This document shows, one piece after another, positions 8,248-16,439 of a stretch of DNA of 64,000 bases (positions are counted from its first letter, which is position 1; every line of letters starts with the position of its first letter). The notes under the pieces are model-generated. The model saw only the letters and a program-made list of their open reading frames with translations, was not told the origin of the DNA and did not search any database. The DNA lies in NCBI RefSeq assembly GCF_018070565.1, contig NZ_JAGPXL010000035.1, positions 1-64,000 on the forward strand. Direction: 5' to 3'. The position numbers were made by a program, and so were the translations under genes. This stretch comes from Streptomyces sp. B93. GTDB taxonomy: Bacteria > Actinomycetota > Actinomycetes > Streptomycetales > Streptomycetaceae.

Positions 8248-9240
8248 GCTCGGCTGTACCCGCTTGGGCTCCCCCGGCATCTTGGGGTACTCCGGCGGGT
8301 ACGGCAGGTCGGCGAGCCCGTGCTCCCGCTCGTCCCTCGCCGCCAGCTCCAGCAGGGCGTCGAGGGAGAAGCGGTGGTCGTCCATGTCCGCGTGCACATC
8401 GCCGGCCTCGGCGTAGCGCGCGGGCATGGTCGTGATGTCGAAGTCCTCCGGCCGCGCGTCGCCGACCTCCTCCCAGCGCAGCGGGGCGGAGACGGGGGCG
8501 TGCGGCCGGGGCCGTACCGAGTAGGCGGATGCGATGGTGCGGTCGCGGGCGGTCTGGTTGTAGTCGACGAAGATCTTCCGCCCCCGCTCCTCCTTCCACC
8601 ACTTGATGGTGACGTGCTCGGGCATCCGGCGTTCCAGTTCCCGCCCCACGGCGATGGCGGCCCGCCGCACCTGGGTGAAGGTCCAGCGCGGCTCGATCGG
8701 CACGAAGACGTGCAGCCCGCGTCCGCCGGAGGTCTTGGGCCAGCCGCGCAGCCCGCCGAACTCGTCCAGCACGGCCCGCAGTTCGTGGGCGGCCCGCACG
8801 GCGTCCCGGAAGTCGGTGCCGGGCTGTGGGTCGAGGTCGATGCGCAGCTCGTCGGGCCGGTCCACGTCCGCCCGCCGCACCGGCCAGGGGTGGAAGGTGA
8901 GCGTGCCGTACTGGGCGGCCCACACCACCGCGCCGACCTCGGTCGGGCACATCTCGTCGGCGCTGCGCCCGCTGGGGAAGGTGATGTGCGCGGTCGGAAT
9001 CCAGTCGGGCATGCCCTTGGGCGCCCGCTTCTGGTAGAACCACTCCCCGCCCACGCCGTCCGGGTAGCGCTCCAGGGTGGTGGGCCGGTCGCGCAGGGCG
9101 CGCAGGATGCCGGGGCCGACGGCGAGGTAGTAGCGGGCCAGGTCCAGCTTGGTGTAGCCGCGCTCCGGGAAGAAGACCTTCCCCGGGTTGGACAGCCGTA
9201 CCGTCCGCCCGCCCGCCTCCAGCTCCACCGCTTCAGCCAT
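8230..9240 (-). CDS. ligD: LigD-type polymerase domain protein (NHEJ primase-polymerase)
   Basis: Stand-alone polymerase module of bacterial non-homologous end joining. It fills or extends broken DNA ends with NTPs before ligation by a partner ligase and Ku. At 336 residues it has the family landmarks: RLSNPGKVFFPERGYTKLDL at the N-terminus, the metal-binding aspartates in LRIDLDPQPGTDF, GGRGLHVFVPIEPRWTF, KIFVDYNQTARDRTIASAYS and APVSAPLRWEEV. The ATG at 9240 starts right before the conserved domain. The nuclease and ligase domains found in Mycobacterium LigD are absent; a separate ligase lies at 10920-11990. No Ku gene is in the window. Confidence 0.93.
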   Translation of the reverse strand: MAEAVELEAGGRTVRLSNPGKVFFPERGYTKLDLARYYLAVGPGILRALRDRPTTLERYPDGVGGEWFYQKRAPKGMPDWIPTAHITFPSGRSADEMCPTEVGAVVWAAQYGTLTFHPWPVRRADVDRPDELRIDLDPQPGTDFRDAVRAAHELRAVLDEFGGLRGWPKTSGGRGLHVFVPIEPRWTFTQVRRAAIAVGRELERRMPEHVTIKWWKEERGRKIFVDYNQTARDRTIASAYSVRPRPHAPVSAPLRWEEVGDARPEDFDITTMPARYAEAGDVHADMDDHRFSLDALLELAARDEREHGLADLPYPPEYPKMPGEPKRVQPSRARKP

Positions 9241-9302
9241 GGCAGCCACGGTAGGCGGACGGGGCGAACCTCGCACATGGAGCGTTTCGGCGCTCGGTGA
9301 CC

Positions 9303-9359
9303 CAGGCAGGAGACGAGCCGCGGGCCCCGGGGCGGGGCCCGCGGCTCGTCTCCTGCCTG
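9303..9359. promoter_or_regulatory. Perfect 26-bp-stem hairpin ahead of the PTS gene
   Basis: Positions 9303-9328 are exactly complementary to 9334-9359, with the 5-base loop GGGGC. The stem runs from CAGGCAGGAGACGAG to a GC-rich tip. The element lies between two divergent genes, ending 24 bases before the ATG at 9384. Two divergent starts do not call for a terminator here, so it may be an attenuator in the PTS leader, a terminator for upstream antisense transcription, or a remnant of an element end. Confidence 0.6.
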
Positions 9360-9383
9360 ACACCTCACAGCAAGGCCGACCTC

Positions 9384-10883
9384 ATGGCGAACGACCACAC
9401 GTACCGCGACACCGCGGCCGACCTCCTGCCCCTCGTCGGAGGGGCCGGGAACGTGACGTCGGTGGCGCACTGCATGACCCGGCTCAGACTGGGCCTGCGC
9501 GACCGGTCCCTGGTCCAGCAAGAGCGGCTCGGGGCCCATCCCGCCGTGCTGGGCGTGGTCGAGGACGACACGTACCAGATCGTGCTCGGCCCCGGCACCG
9601 TCGCCCGCGTCACCCCGGAGTTCGAGGCGCTGGTGGAGCGGGAGCGCGGCCCGGCGGGCACGCCCGTGACCGCCGGGGAGCCGGCGGCCCGGGGCGCCGC
9701 GCTGCGGGCGGAGCACAAGGCGCGGAACGCCACCCCGTTCAAGCTGCTGCTGCGCCGGATCGCCGCCGTCTTCGTCCCGCTGATCCCCGCCCTCATCGGC
9801 TGCGGCATCATCGCGGGCCTCAACGGTGTGCTCGTCAACCTGGGGTGGCTGCCCGGGGTCACTCCGGCGCTGGCCGCCATCGCCTCCGGGTTCATGGCGC
9901 TGATCGCCGTCTTCGTCGGCCACAACACGGCGAAGGAGTTCGGGGGCACACCGGTCCTGGGCGGGGCGGTCGCCGCCATCATCGTCTTCGCGGGCGTGTC
10001 CCACGTGGAGGCGTTCGGCCAGCGGCTCTCCCCGGGGCAGGGCGGTGTCCTCGGCGCGCTGGGCGCGGCGTGGCTCGCCGTCCGGATCGAGAAGTGGTGC
10101 CGCCGCCGGGTCCCGGTCTCCCTCGACGTGCTGGTGACGCCGACGATCACCGTGCTCGGCGCCGGACTGGTCACCGTCTTCGGTCTGATGTACGTGGCCG
10201 GTGAGGTCTCGGCGCGGATCGGCGACGCCGCGGACTGGCTGCTGGACAACGGCGGCGCGGGCGCCGGACTCGTCCTCGGCGGCCTCTTCCTGCCGCTGGT
10301 CATGCTCGGTCTGCACCAGGCTCTCATCCCGATCCACACCACCCTGATCGAGCAGCAGGGCTACACCGTGCTGCTGCCGGTCCTCGCGATGGCCGGCGCG
10401 GGCCAGGTCGGTGCGGCGATCGCGGTCTACTTCCGGCTGCGGCACAACACCTCGGTCCGTACGACCATCAGATCCGCCCTGTGGCCGGGGTTCCTCGGCG
10501 TCGGCGAACCGCTGATCTACGGGGTGACGCTGCCGCTGGGCCGTCCGTTCGTCACGGCCGCCGCGGGCGGCGCCCTCGGCGGAGCGTTCGTCGGGCTCGT
10601 CAGCCAGCTGGGCACTCAGGTCGGTTCCACCGCGATCGGCCCGTCCGGCTGGGCGCTGTTCCCGCTGCTCGACGGTGACCGCGGCCTCGGCGAGGTGGTG
10701 GCGGTCTACGCCACCGGTCTGCTCGTCGGCTATGTGGGCGGCTTCCTCGCGACGTACTGCTTCGGCTTCACGAGGACCATGCTGGCGGAGCTGAACGCGG
10801 CGCCCGCACCGGCGGCACCGGCCGCGGGCGCGGCGCCCGCGGACCATGCGGCACCGGAGGGTGTCCCGTCCCGCCTCCGGTGA
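9384..10883 (+). CDS. PTS sugar transporter, EIIBC component
   Basis: Membrane permease-kinase of the phosphotransferase system, 499 residues. Residues 1 to about 95 form an EIIB domain whose phosphorylated cysteine is Cys30 in SVAHCMTRLRLGLRD. The EIIC domain begins near residue 115 (FKLLLRRIAAVFVPLIPALI) and includes VGHNTAKEFGG, GLHQALIPIHTTLIEQQG and the substrate-site signature GVGEPLIYGVTLPLGRPF. The family covers sucrose, trehalose, beta-glucoside and N-acetylmuramate carriers; EIIBC without EIIA resembles the MurP/SacP type, so it would borrow EIIA in trans. The exact sugar cannot be told. It sits between the two LigD modules, and a large hairpin precedes its start. Confidence 0.9.
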   Translation: MANDHTYRDTAADLLPLVGGAGNVTSVAHCMTRLRLGLRDRSLVQQERLGAHPAVLGVVEDDTYQIVLGPGTVARVTPEFEALVERERGPAGTPVTAGEPAARGAALRAEHKARNATPFKLLLRRIAAVFVPLIPALIGCGIIAGLNGVLVNLGWLPGVTPALAAIASGFMALIAVFVGHNTAKEFGGTPVLGGAVAAIIVFAGVSHVEAFGQRLSPGQGGVLGALGAAWLAVRIEKWCRRRVPVSLDVLVTPTITVLGAGLVTVFGLMYVAGEVSARIGDAADWLLDNGGAGAGLVLGGLFLPLVMLGLHQALIPIHTTLIEQQGYTVLLPVLAMAGAGQVGAAIAVYFRLRHNTSVRTTIRSALWPGFLGVGEPLIYGVTLPLGRPFVTAAAGGALGGAFVGLVSQLGTQVGSTAIGPSGWALFPLLDGDRGLGEVVAVYATGLLVGYVGGFLATYCFGFTRTMLAELNAAPAPAAPAAGAAPADHAAPEGVPSRLR

Positions 10884-10919
10884 TTTGCGCGGCCCCCGCG
10901 CGCCCCACAGAGTCGAACC

Positions 10920-11990
10920 ATGGACCTGCCCGTCATGCCCCCCGTCAAGCCCATGCTCGCCAAGTCGGTGGCGAGGATCCCGCCGGGCATGCAGTACGAG
11001 GCCAAGTGGGACGGCTTCCGGGCGATCGTGTTCCGCGACGGGGACGAGGTAGAGCTGGGCAGCCGCACCGGCAAGACGCTCACCAGGTACTTCCCGGAGC
11101 TGGTGGCGGCATTGAAGGAGCGCGTGCCGCCGCGGTGTGTGCTGGACGGGGAGATCGTGATCGCCCGGGAGGGTCGGCTGGACTTCGACGCGCTGACCGA
11201 GCGGATCCACCCCGCCGACTCCCGGGTGCGGACGCTGGCCGAGCGGACGCCGGCGTCGTTCGTGGTGTTCGACCTGCTGGCGCTGGCCGACGAGTCCCTG
11301 ATGGACACACCGCTGAGCGAGCGGCGGGCGCTGCTGGTCACGGCGCTGGACGGGGTGGCGCCGCCGGTGCACGTGGCGCCGGCCACCACCGACATCGAGG
11401 TGGCGCGGGAGTGGTTCGAGCAGTACGAGGGCGCCGGTCTGGACGGGGTCGTCGCCAAGGCGCCGACGCTGCGCTACCGGCCGGACGAGCGCGCCATGTT
11501 CAAGATCAAGCACGAGCGCACGGCGGACGTGGTCGTCGCGGGGTACCGGCTGCACAAGTCCGGTCCCGTCGTCGGCTCGCTGCTGCTGGGCCTGTACGAC
11601 GGCACCGGCGCCCTCCAGCACGTGGGGGTGTCGGCGGCGTTCTCGATGCAGCGGCGCCGTGAGCTGGTCGAGGAGCTGGAGCCGCTGCGGATGGACGACG
11701 TGGCCGGGCACCCGTGGGCGGCCTGGGCGGACGAGGCGGCGCACGAGTCGGCCCGGCTGCCGGGGGCGCCGAGCCGCTGGTCGGGGAAGAAGGACCTGTC
11801 CTGGGTGCCGCTGCGGCCGGACCGGGTGGCCGAGGTCGCCTACGACCACATGGAGAACGGGCGGCGGTTCCGGCACACGGCCCGCTTCCGCCGCTGGCGC
11901 CCGGACCGTGCGCCGGAGAGCTGCACCTACGCCCAGCTGGAGGAGCCGGTCCGCTACGACCTGGCGGAGATCTTCGGCCGGGCCGGGTGA
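10920..11990 (+). CDS. ATP-dependent DNA ligase (LigD ligase-domain type)
   Basis: Nick-sealing ligase of 356 residues, comparable to the ligase module of LigD, probably acting with the polymerase encoded at 8230-9240 in end joining. The adenylated lysine is in motif I, QYEAKWDGFRAIV; other nucleotidyltransferase motifs include LGSRTGKTLTRYFPEL, VLDGEIVI, FVVFDLLAL, GLDGVVAKAP and MFKIKHERTADVVVAG. The C-terminal half is the OB-fold region (DLSWVPLRPDRVAEVAYDHM, RFRHTARFRRWRPD). The ATG at 10920 has a weak ribosome site. It follows the PTS gene by 36 bases and may depend on readthrough or its own promoter. Confidence 0.92.
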   Translation: MDLPVMPPVKPMLAKSVARIPPGMQYEAKWDGFRAIVFRDGDEVELGSRTGKTLTRYFPELVAALKERVPPRCVLDGEIVIAREGRLDFDALTERIHPADSRVRTLAERTPASFVVFDLLALADESLMDTPLSERRALLVTALDGVAPPVHVAPATTDIEVAREWFEQYEGAGLDGVVAKAPTLRYRPDERAMFKIKHERTADVVVAGYRLHKSGPVVGSLLLGLYDGTGALQHVGVSAAFSMQRRRELVEELEPLRMDDVAGHPWAAWADEAAHESARLPGAPSRWSGKKDLSWVPLRPDRVAEVAYDHMENGRRFRHTARFRRWRPDRAPESCTYAQLEEPVRYDLAEIFGRAG

Positions 11991-11991
11991 C

Positions 11992-13182
11992 TCACGGCCG
12001 CATCAGGACCTTCACCGCGCCCTCCTGCTTGCGCTGGAACATCTCGTAGGCGTGCGGGGCGTCGGCGAGCGGCACGTGGTGGGTGGCGAAGTCGTCGACG
12101 CCGAGCGGGTCCTCGTCCGTCAGGTACGGCATGATGTCGTCGCTCCAGCGCCGCACGTTGGCCTGGCCCATGCGCAGCTGCACCTGCTTGTCGAAGAGGG
12201 TGAGCATGGGCAGCGGGTCCGCCGTGCCGCCGTAGACCCCGGACAGCGAGATGGTGCCGCCGCGCCGCACCAGGTCGATGGCGAGGTACAGGGCGGCCAG
12301 CCGGTCGATGCTGATGCGCTCGGCGAGCCGGCCGCTCACCGCGCGCGGCATCACGGACGTGGCCTGCTGCGCCAGCCGGGCGGCGGCGCTGCCGTGCGCC
12401 TCGGTGCCGACGGCGTCGATCACCGCGTCGGGGCCCCGGCCGTCGGTCTCGTCCTGGATGGCGGCGACGAGTTCCTTCTCCTTGTCGAAGGACCTGAGGT
12501 CGTACGTCTGCACACCGCGCGCCCTGGCCCGCTCCAGCCGTTCGGGGACCAGGTCGACGCCGAACACCCGTCCGGCGCCGCGCAGCTGGGCGATCCGGCA
12601 GGCCATGTCCCCGATGGGTCCGAGGCCGAGCACGGCGATGCTGCCGCCCTGCGGGACGTCCGCGTAGGCGACGGCCTGCCAGGCGGTGGGCAGCACGTCG
12701 GAGAGGTAGACGAAGCGGTCGTCGGGCGGGCCCTCGGGCACCTTGATCGGCCCGAACTGCGCCTGCGGCACCCGCAGGTACTCGGCCTGGGCGCCGGGCA
12801 CCGCGCCGTAGAGCCGGGTGTAGCCGAACAGGGCGGCGCCCATGCCCTCGCTGGTGACCTGGGTGGTCTCGCACTGGGTGGGCAGCCCGGTCAGGCACAT
12901 CCAGCAGTTTCCGCAGGCGATCTGGAACGGCACCACGACCCGGTCGCCCACCTGGAGGTCGGGCACCGCGGCGCCGACCTCCTCGACGATGCCCATCGGC
13001 TCGTGGCCGAGGATGTCGCCCGGTGTCATGAACGGGGTGAGCACCTCGTACAGGTGCAGGTCGGAGCCGCACAGCCCGGAGGAGGTGATGCGGATGACGG
13101 CGTCGGTCGGTTCCTCGATGCGCGGATCGGGCACGTCCTCCACCCGCACATCGCGCTTGCCCTGCCACGTCACTGCCTTCAT
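11992..13182 (-). CDS. Zinc-dependent alcohol dehydrogenase (formaldehyde-dehydrogenase-like)
   Basis: Medium-chain dehydrogenase of 396 residues. The catalytic zinc site is visible in GLCGSDLHLYE and GHEPMGIVEEVG, and the structural zinc cysteines in ACGNCWMCLTGLPTQC. The Rossmann fold is at SIAVLGLGPIGDMACRIAQ. The length and the long insertion after the cofactor domain (AVGTEAHGS, followed by a loop of about 25 residues) match the glutathione-independent formaldehyde dehydrogenase-like branch rather than classical ADH. The ATG at 13182 fits the conserved N-terminus MKAVTWQGKRDVRVEDVPDP. Convergent with the ligase gene, one base apart. Substrate unknown. Confidence 0.9.
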   Translation of the reverse strand: MKAVTWQGKRDVRVEDVPDPRIEEPTDAVIRITSSGLCGSDLHLYEVLTPFMTPGDILGHEPMGIVEEVGAAVPDLQVGDRVVVPFQIACGNCWMCLTGLPTQCETTQVTSEGMGAALFGYTRLYGAVPGAQAEYLRVPQAQFGPIKVPEGPPDDRFVYLSDVLPTAWQAVAYADVPQGGSIAVLGLGPIGDMACRIAQLRGAGRVFGVDLVPERLERARARGVQTYDLRSFDKEKELVAAIQDETDGRGPDAVIDAVGTEAHGSAAARLAQQATSVMPRAVSGRLAERISIDRLAALYLAIDLVRRGGTISLSGVYGGTADPLPMLTLFDKQVQLRMGQANVRRWSDDIMPYLTDEDPLGVDDFATHHVPLADAPHAYEMFQRKQEGAVKVLMRP

Positions 13183-13370
13183 CGTCTTCCGCTCCCTCCT
13201 GCACGCGTGGGCCGCCCGGGTACCCTCGCGGCCCGCGCGTGAAGCATCGGCACGGCCGGTGCGCCGATCGGCGTAGCGCCCACTGCCCCACGGTGGATTC
13301 GCCCTGGAGCGCCAGAAGCAGTCAGAAGCGTTCGGGTATGGCAATCGATACACCTATAAGCGCACAATCA

Positions 13371-14390
13371 ATGACACAGGCAGGGCGGGTGGCAGCGGTG
13401 GGCACAAGTCGGGGCACCAGAGGGAGAGGGCGCGCGGGGCGCGCCACGTGGACGGCGGCCGTCCTGGCCGTAGCACTCACGGCGTCCCTGACGGCGGGCT
13501 GCTCGTCCGGCGGCGAGCGGGACGACGGGCGCTCACCGAGCGGCACCGCCTCCGGCGAGCGCACCCCGCCCGCGGCGGGCGGGGTACTGGCCGTGAAGAT
13601 CGACAACGCCCGCAAGGCACGCCCCCACACCGGGCTCGACGCCGCCGACATCGTCTACGTCGAACAGGTCGAGGGGGGTCTGAGCCGTCTGCTGGCCGTG
13701 TACGCCACCCGACTGCCCGAGACCGTCGGGCCGGTGCGCAGCGCCCGCGAGTCGGACCTGGAGCTGCTGCGCCAGTTCCACCGGCCGACGCTCGCCTTCT
13801 CCGGCGTACAGAGCAAGCTGCTGCCGCTGATCGACGAGGCGCCGCTGCGGGCCGAGCCGCCCGGCCGGACCCGTGAGGCGTACTTCCGCGAGAACGACCG
13901 CCCCGCCCCGCACAACCTCTATCTGCGCCCCGACCGGCTGCTGCCCGCCGCCCCCGGCGCCCGCGCGCTGACCACCACCGGCTTCCGGCACGGGCCCGCG
14001 CCCGCGGGCGGCAGCCCCGAGACCTCCCGCACGGTCCGCTTCCCGGCGGCCTCCTTCACCTTCACCTGGTCCGCCCACCGGGACGGCTGGCTGGTCGCGA
14101 TGGACGGCACCGACGCCAGGACCACCGACGGCCAGCGGGTGGCCCCGGCGACGGTCGTGGTGCAGCACGTGCACATCCGCACCTCGGACTTCCATGACTC
14201 GAACGGCAACGTCACCCCGTACATCGAGACCGTCGGCTCGGGTCGGGCGGAGGTGCTGCGCGACGGGAAGTCCTACGACGCCCACTGGAAGCGTGACGTC
14301 GCCACCGACGGCACCCGGTTCACCACCGGTGACGGTACGCCGCTGAACTTCGCCGACGGACAGGTGTGGGTGGTCTTCGTGAAGGCCTGA
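13371..14390 (+). CDS. DUF3048 lipoprotein (YerB-like)
   Basis: Predicted lipoprotein of about 339 residues from ATG 13371. After a basic N-terminus comes a hydrophobic stretch (TAAVLAVALTASL) and the lipobox LTAGC, with Cys near residue 44. The mature part has both DUF3048 halves: VKIDNARKARPHTGLDAADI, GLSRLLAVYA, ETVGPVRSARESDLELLRQF, then VVVQHVHIRTSDF and WKRDVATDGTRFTTGDGTPL. Function of the family is unknown; it is found on the surface of Gram-positives. Starts are ambiguous: ATG 13338, ATG 13371 and GTG 13389 all keep a signal sequence. Confidence 0.85.
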   Translation: MTQAGRVAAVGTSRGTRGRGRAGRATWTAAVLAVALTASLTAGCSSGGERDDGRSPSGTASGERTPPAAGGVLAVKIDNARKARPHTGLDAADIVYVEQVEGGLSRLLAVYATRLPETVGPVRSARESDLELLRQFHRPTLAFSGVQSKLLPLIDEAPLRAEPPGRTREAYFRENDRPAPHNLYLRPDRLLPAAPGARALTTTGFRHGPAPAGGSPETSRTVRFPAASFTFTWSAHRDGWLVAMDGTDARTTDGQRVAPATVVVQHVHIRTSDFHDSNGNVTPYIETVGSGRAEVLRDGKSYDAHWKRDVATDGTRFTTGDGTPLNFADGQVWVVFVKA

Positions 14391-14410
14391 GCCGGTGCCG
14401 GGGTGCCCGG

Positions 14411-14875
14411 TCAGGGCGGGGTGAGGAGGGGTTCCGCCGGGTTGCGGAGCCCCTCCGCCGCGTCCGCGACCCGCCGGATCAGATCGAGGAAGACGCTCTG
14501 CTCCTCGGCGGAGAGGGGGGCCAGGAAGACCTGGTTCATCCGGGCCGTGCGCACGACCAGCTTGCGGTGGGCGCGCGCGCCGTCCTCGGTCAGGCGCAGC
14601 AGGAAGCGGCGGCCGTCCTGCGGGTCGCGGACCTTGTCGAGCAGTCCCCGGCGGGTGAGCCTGCTGATCACCTCGGCGATGGTGGACCGGTCCAGGCCCA
14701 CCCGCTCCCCCACGCCGCGCTGGTCGAGGCCGGGCTCAGCGGCGAGCGCGTTGAGGACCGCGAACTGCGGTGACGTGGTCTCCTCCGAGACCATCGTGGT
14801 CCACAGCAGGTGGTGCGCCTGCTGGAGCCGCCGGGCGAGGTGCCCCGGGTGCTGGGAGATGTCCACCGCGGTCAT
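14411..14875 (-). CDS. pcaV: MarR-family repressor of protocatechuate catabolism (PcaV)
   Basis: A 154-residue winged-helix regulator divergent from pcaI. The DNA-binding region reads LDQRGVGERVGLDRSTIAEV, followed by the wing KVRDPQDGRRFLLRLTEDG. In S. coelicolor the MarR protein in exactly this place, PcaV, represses the pca operon and is released by protocatechuate; that identity rests on context plus family and on memory of the published system. The ATG at 14875 is preferred over one 39 bases upstream because AGGGGG lies at the right distance. Two operator-like sites flank the promoter region (14899-14910 and 14975-14986). Confidence 0.88.
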   Translation of the reverse strand: MTAVDISQHPGHLARRLQQAHHLLWTTMVSEETTSPQFAVLNALAAEPGLDQRGVGERVGLDRSTIAEVISRLTRRGLLDKVRDPQDGRRFLLRLTEDGARAHRKLVVRTARMNQVFLAPLSAEEQSVFLDLIRRVADAAEGLRNPAEPLLTPP

Positions 14876-14898
14876 GGGTGCCCCCTGGTCGGATTTCG

Positions 14899-14910
14899 TC
14901 GGTGCACTGA
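14899..14910. promoter_or_regulatory. Candidate PcaV operator 1
   Basis: TCGGTGCACTGA is a near-perfect palindrome (10 of 12 positions) 23 bases upstream of the pcaV start codon. It shares the pattern TCAGTGC-N-CTGA with a second site at 14975-14986 nearer pcaI. MarR proteins commonly bind such sites. Binding is inferred. Confidence 0.45.
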
Positions 14911-14974
14911 ACAATATCGGGCCTTGACGCCGTGCCCCGCTGATGGCAGCGTGAAGAAAACTTCACGGAAATAG

Positions 14975-14986
14975 TCAGTGCCCTGA
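14975..14986. promoter_or_regulatory. Candidate PcaV operator 2
   Basis: TCAGTGCCCTGA has TCAG/CTGA arms around a GC core and resembles the site at 14899-14910. It lies 53 bases upstream of the pcaI ATG. A separate palindrome, GTGAAGAAAACTTCAC, occupies 14951-14966 and is an alternative regulatory element. Confidence 0.42.
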
Positions 14987-15039
14987 TCAATGGCTGGCCA
15001 ATCGGGGTCCGGACGCTCGGGAGAGATGGGGCTTGTCGG

Positions 15040-15795
15040 ATGGACAAGGTGGTCGCCACGGCCGCGGAGGCCGTGGCCGATGTGCCGGACGGCGCGTCGC
15101 TCGCGGTGGGCGGGTTCGGGCTCAGCGGGGTGCCGAACGTGCTGATCCAGGCCCTGTACGAGCGGGGCGTGAGCGGTCTTCGGGTGGTGTCCAACAACTG
15201 CGGGGCGCTGGGGTCCGGGCTCGCGGTGCTGCTGTCGGCGGGGCGCATCGCCCGGGTCACCGGCTCCTACATCGGGGGCAACAAGGAGTTCGCCCGGCAG
15301 TACCTGGCCGGGGAGATCGAGGTGGAGATGATCCCGCAGGGCACGCTGGCCGAACGGTTGCGGGCCGGGGGCGCGGGCATCCCCGCCTTCTACACCCCCG
15401 CCGGGGTGGGCACCCAGGTCGCCGAGGGCGGGCTGCCCTGGCGGTACGACGGGTCCGGCGGGGTCGCGGTGGCCTCACCGGCGAAGGAGGTACGGGACTT
15501 CGACGGCACCGAGTACGTGCTGGAGCGCGGTATCCGCACCGACTTCGCGCTGGTGCGGGCGGCGCGCGGGGACCGGCACGGGAACCTGGTGTTCAACAAG
15601 TCCAGCCGGAACTTCAACCCGCTCGCCGCGATGGCCGGGCGGGTGACGGTCGCCGAGGTGGAGGAGCTGGTGGAGCCCGGCGAGATCGACCCGGACGCCG
15701 TGCACCTGCCGGGGATCTTCGTACGGCGCGTGGTCGCCCTCTCCCCGGAGCAGGCGGCGGACAAGGGGATCGAGAACCGGACGGTGAGCGTCTGA
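15040..15795 (+). CDS. pcaI: 3-oxoadipate CoA-transferase subunit A
   Basis: Activates 3-oxoadipate with CoA from succinyl-CoA, the penultimate step of the beta-ketoadipate pathway, as a heteromer with PcaJ. The 251-residue chain has the CoA-transferase family I subunit A features: VAVGGFGLSGVPN-like glycine-rich start (LAVGGFGLSGVP), VSNNCGALGSGLAVLL, YIGGNKEFARQYLAGEIEVE and PAFYTPAGVGTQVAEG. First gene of the seven-gene operon pcaIJFHGBL. Its stop overlaps the pcaJ ATG (TGATG), so the subunits are probably made in equal amounts by translational coupling. Confidence 0.95.
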   Translation: MDKVVATAAEAVADVPDGASLAVGGFGLSGVPNVLIQALYERGVSGLRVVSNNCGALGSGLAVLLSAGRIARVTGSYIGGNKEFARQYLAGEIEVEMIPQGTLAERLRAGGAGIPAFYTPAGVGTQVAEGGLPWRYDGSGGVAVASPAKEVRDFDGTEYVLERGIRTDFALVRAARGDRHGNLVFNKSSRNFNPLAAMAGRVTVAEVEELVEPGEIDPDAVHLPGIFVRRVVALSPEQAADKGIENRTVSV

Positions 15796-16439
15796 TGGCC
15801 TGGACCCGTGAGCAGATGGCCGCCCGCGCCGCGCGCGAACTGCGCGACGGCCAGTACGTCAACCTCGGCATCGGACTGCCGACACTGATCCCCAACCACC
15901 TCCCGCCCGGCGTCGAGGTGGTGCTGGAGTCCGAGAACGGCATCCTCGGCACCGGCCCGTACCCGGCCGCGGACGCCGTCGACCCGGACCTGATCAACGC
16001 GGGCAAGGAGACGGTGACCGTCCTGCCCGGCGCCTCCTTCTTCGACTCCGCGCTGTCCTTCGGCATGATCCGCGGCGGGCACATCGATGTCGCGGTGCTG
16101 GGCGCGATGCAGGTGTCGGAGCGGGGTGACCTCGCGAACTGGGCCGTCCCCGGCAAGATGATCACCGGCATCGGCGGGGCGATGGACCTGGTGCACGGGG
16201 CCCGTACGGTCATCGCCGTCATGACGCACACGGCCAAGGACGGCTCCCCCAAGATCCTCGCGGAGTGCACCCTGCCGCTCACGGGCCGGGGGTGCGTGAA
16301 CCGGGTCATCACCGACCTGGCCGTGATCGACGTGACCCCCGACGGGCTCGTCCTCGTCGAGACCGCGCCCGGGGTGACCGCGGACGAGGTCACCGCCCGC
16401 ACCGACGCCAAACTGACCCTCGCGGAGAACCTGCTGTGA
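15795..16439 (+). CDS. pcaJ: 3-oxoadipate CoA-transferase subunit B
   Basis: Second subunit of the CoA-transferase, 214 residues. The active-site glutamate is in VVLESENGILGTGP, and NLGIGLPTLIPN and SFGMIRGGHIDVAVLGAMQV are subunit B signatures. The start ATG shares its A with the pcaI stop codon. The stop overlaps the GTG start of pcaF by 4 bp. Confidence 0.95.
   Translation: MAWTREQMAARAARELRDGQYVNLGIGLPTLIPNHLPPGVEVVLESENGILGTGPYPAADAVDPDLINAGKETVTVLPGASFFDSALSFGMIRGGHIDVAVLGAMQVSERGDLANWAVPGKMITGIGGAMDLVHGARTVIAVMTHTAKDGSPKILAECTLPLTGRGCVNRVITDLAVIDVTPDGLVLVETAPGVTADEVTARTDAKLTLAENLL

Noticed and set aside
8184..11876. Open frame of 1230 codons on the minus strand
   Set aside because: It is antisense to the PTS and ligase genes and runs into the LigD gene out of frame. 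Composition is Arg/Pro/Gly-rich and featureless, as expected of a GC-rich shadow frame.
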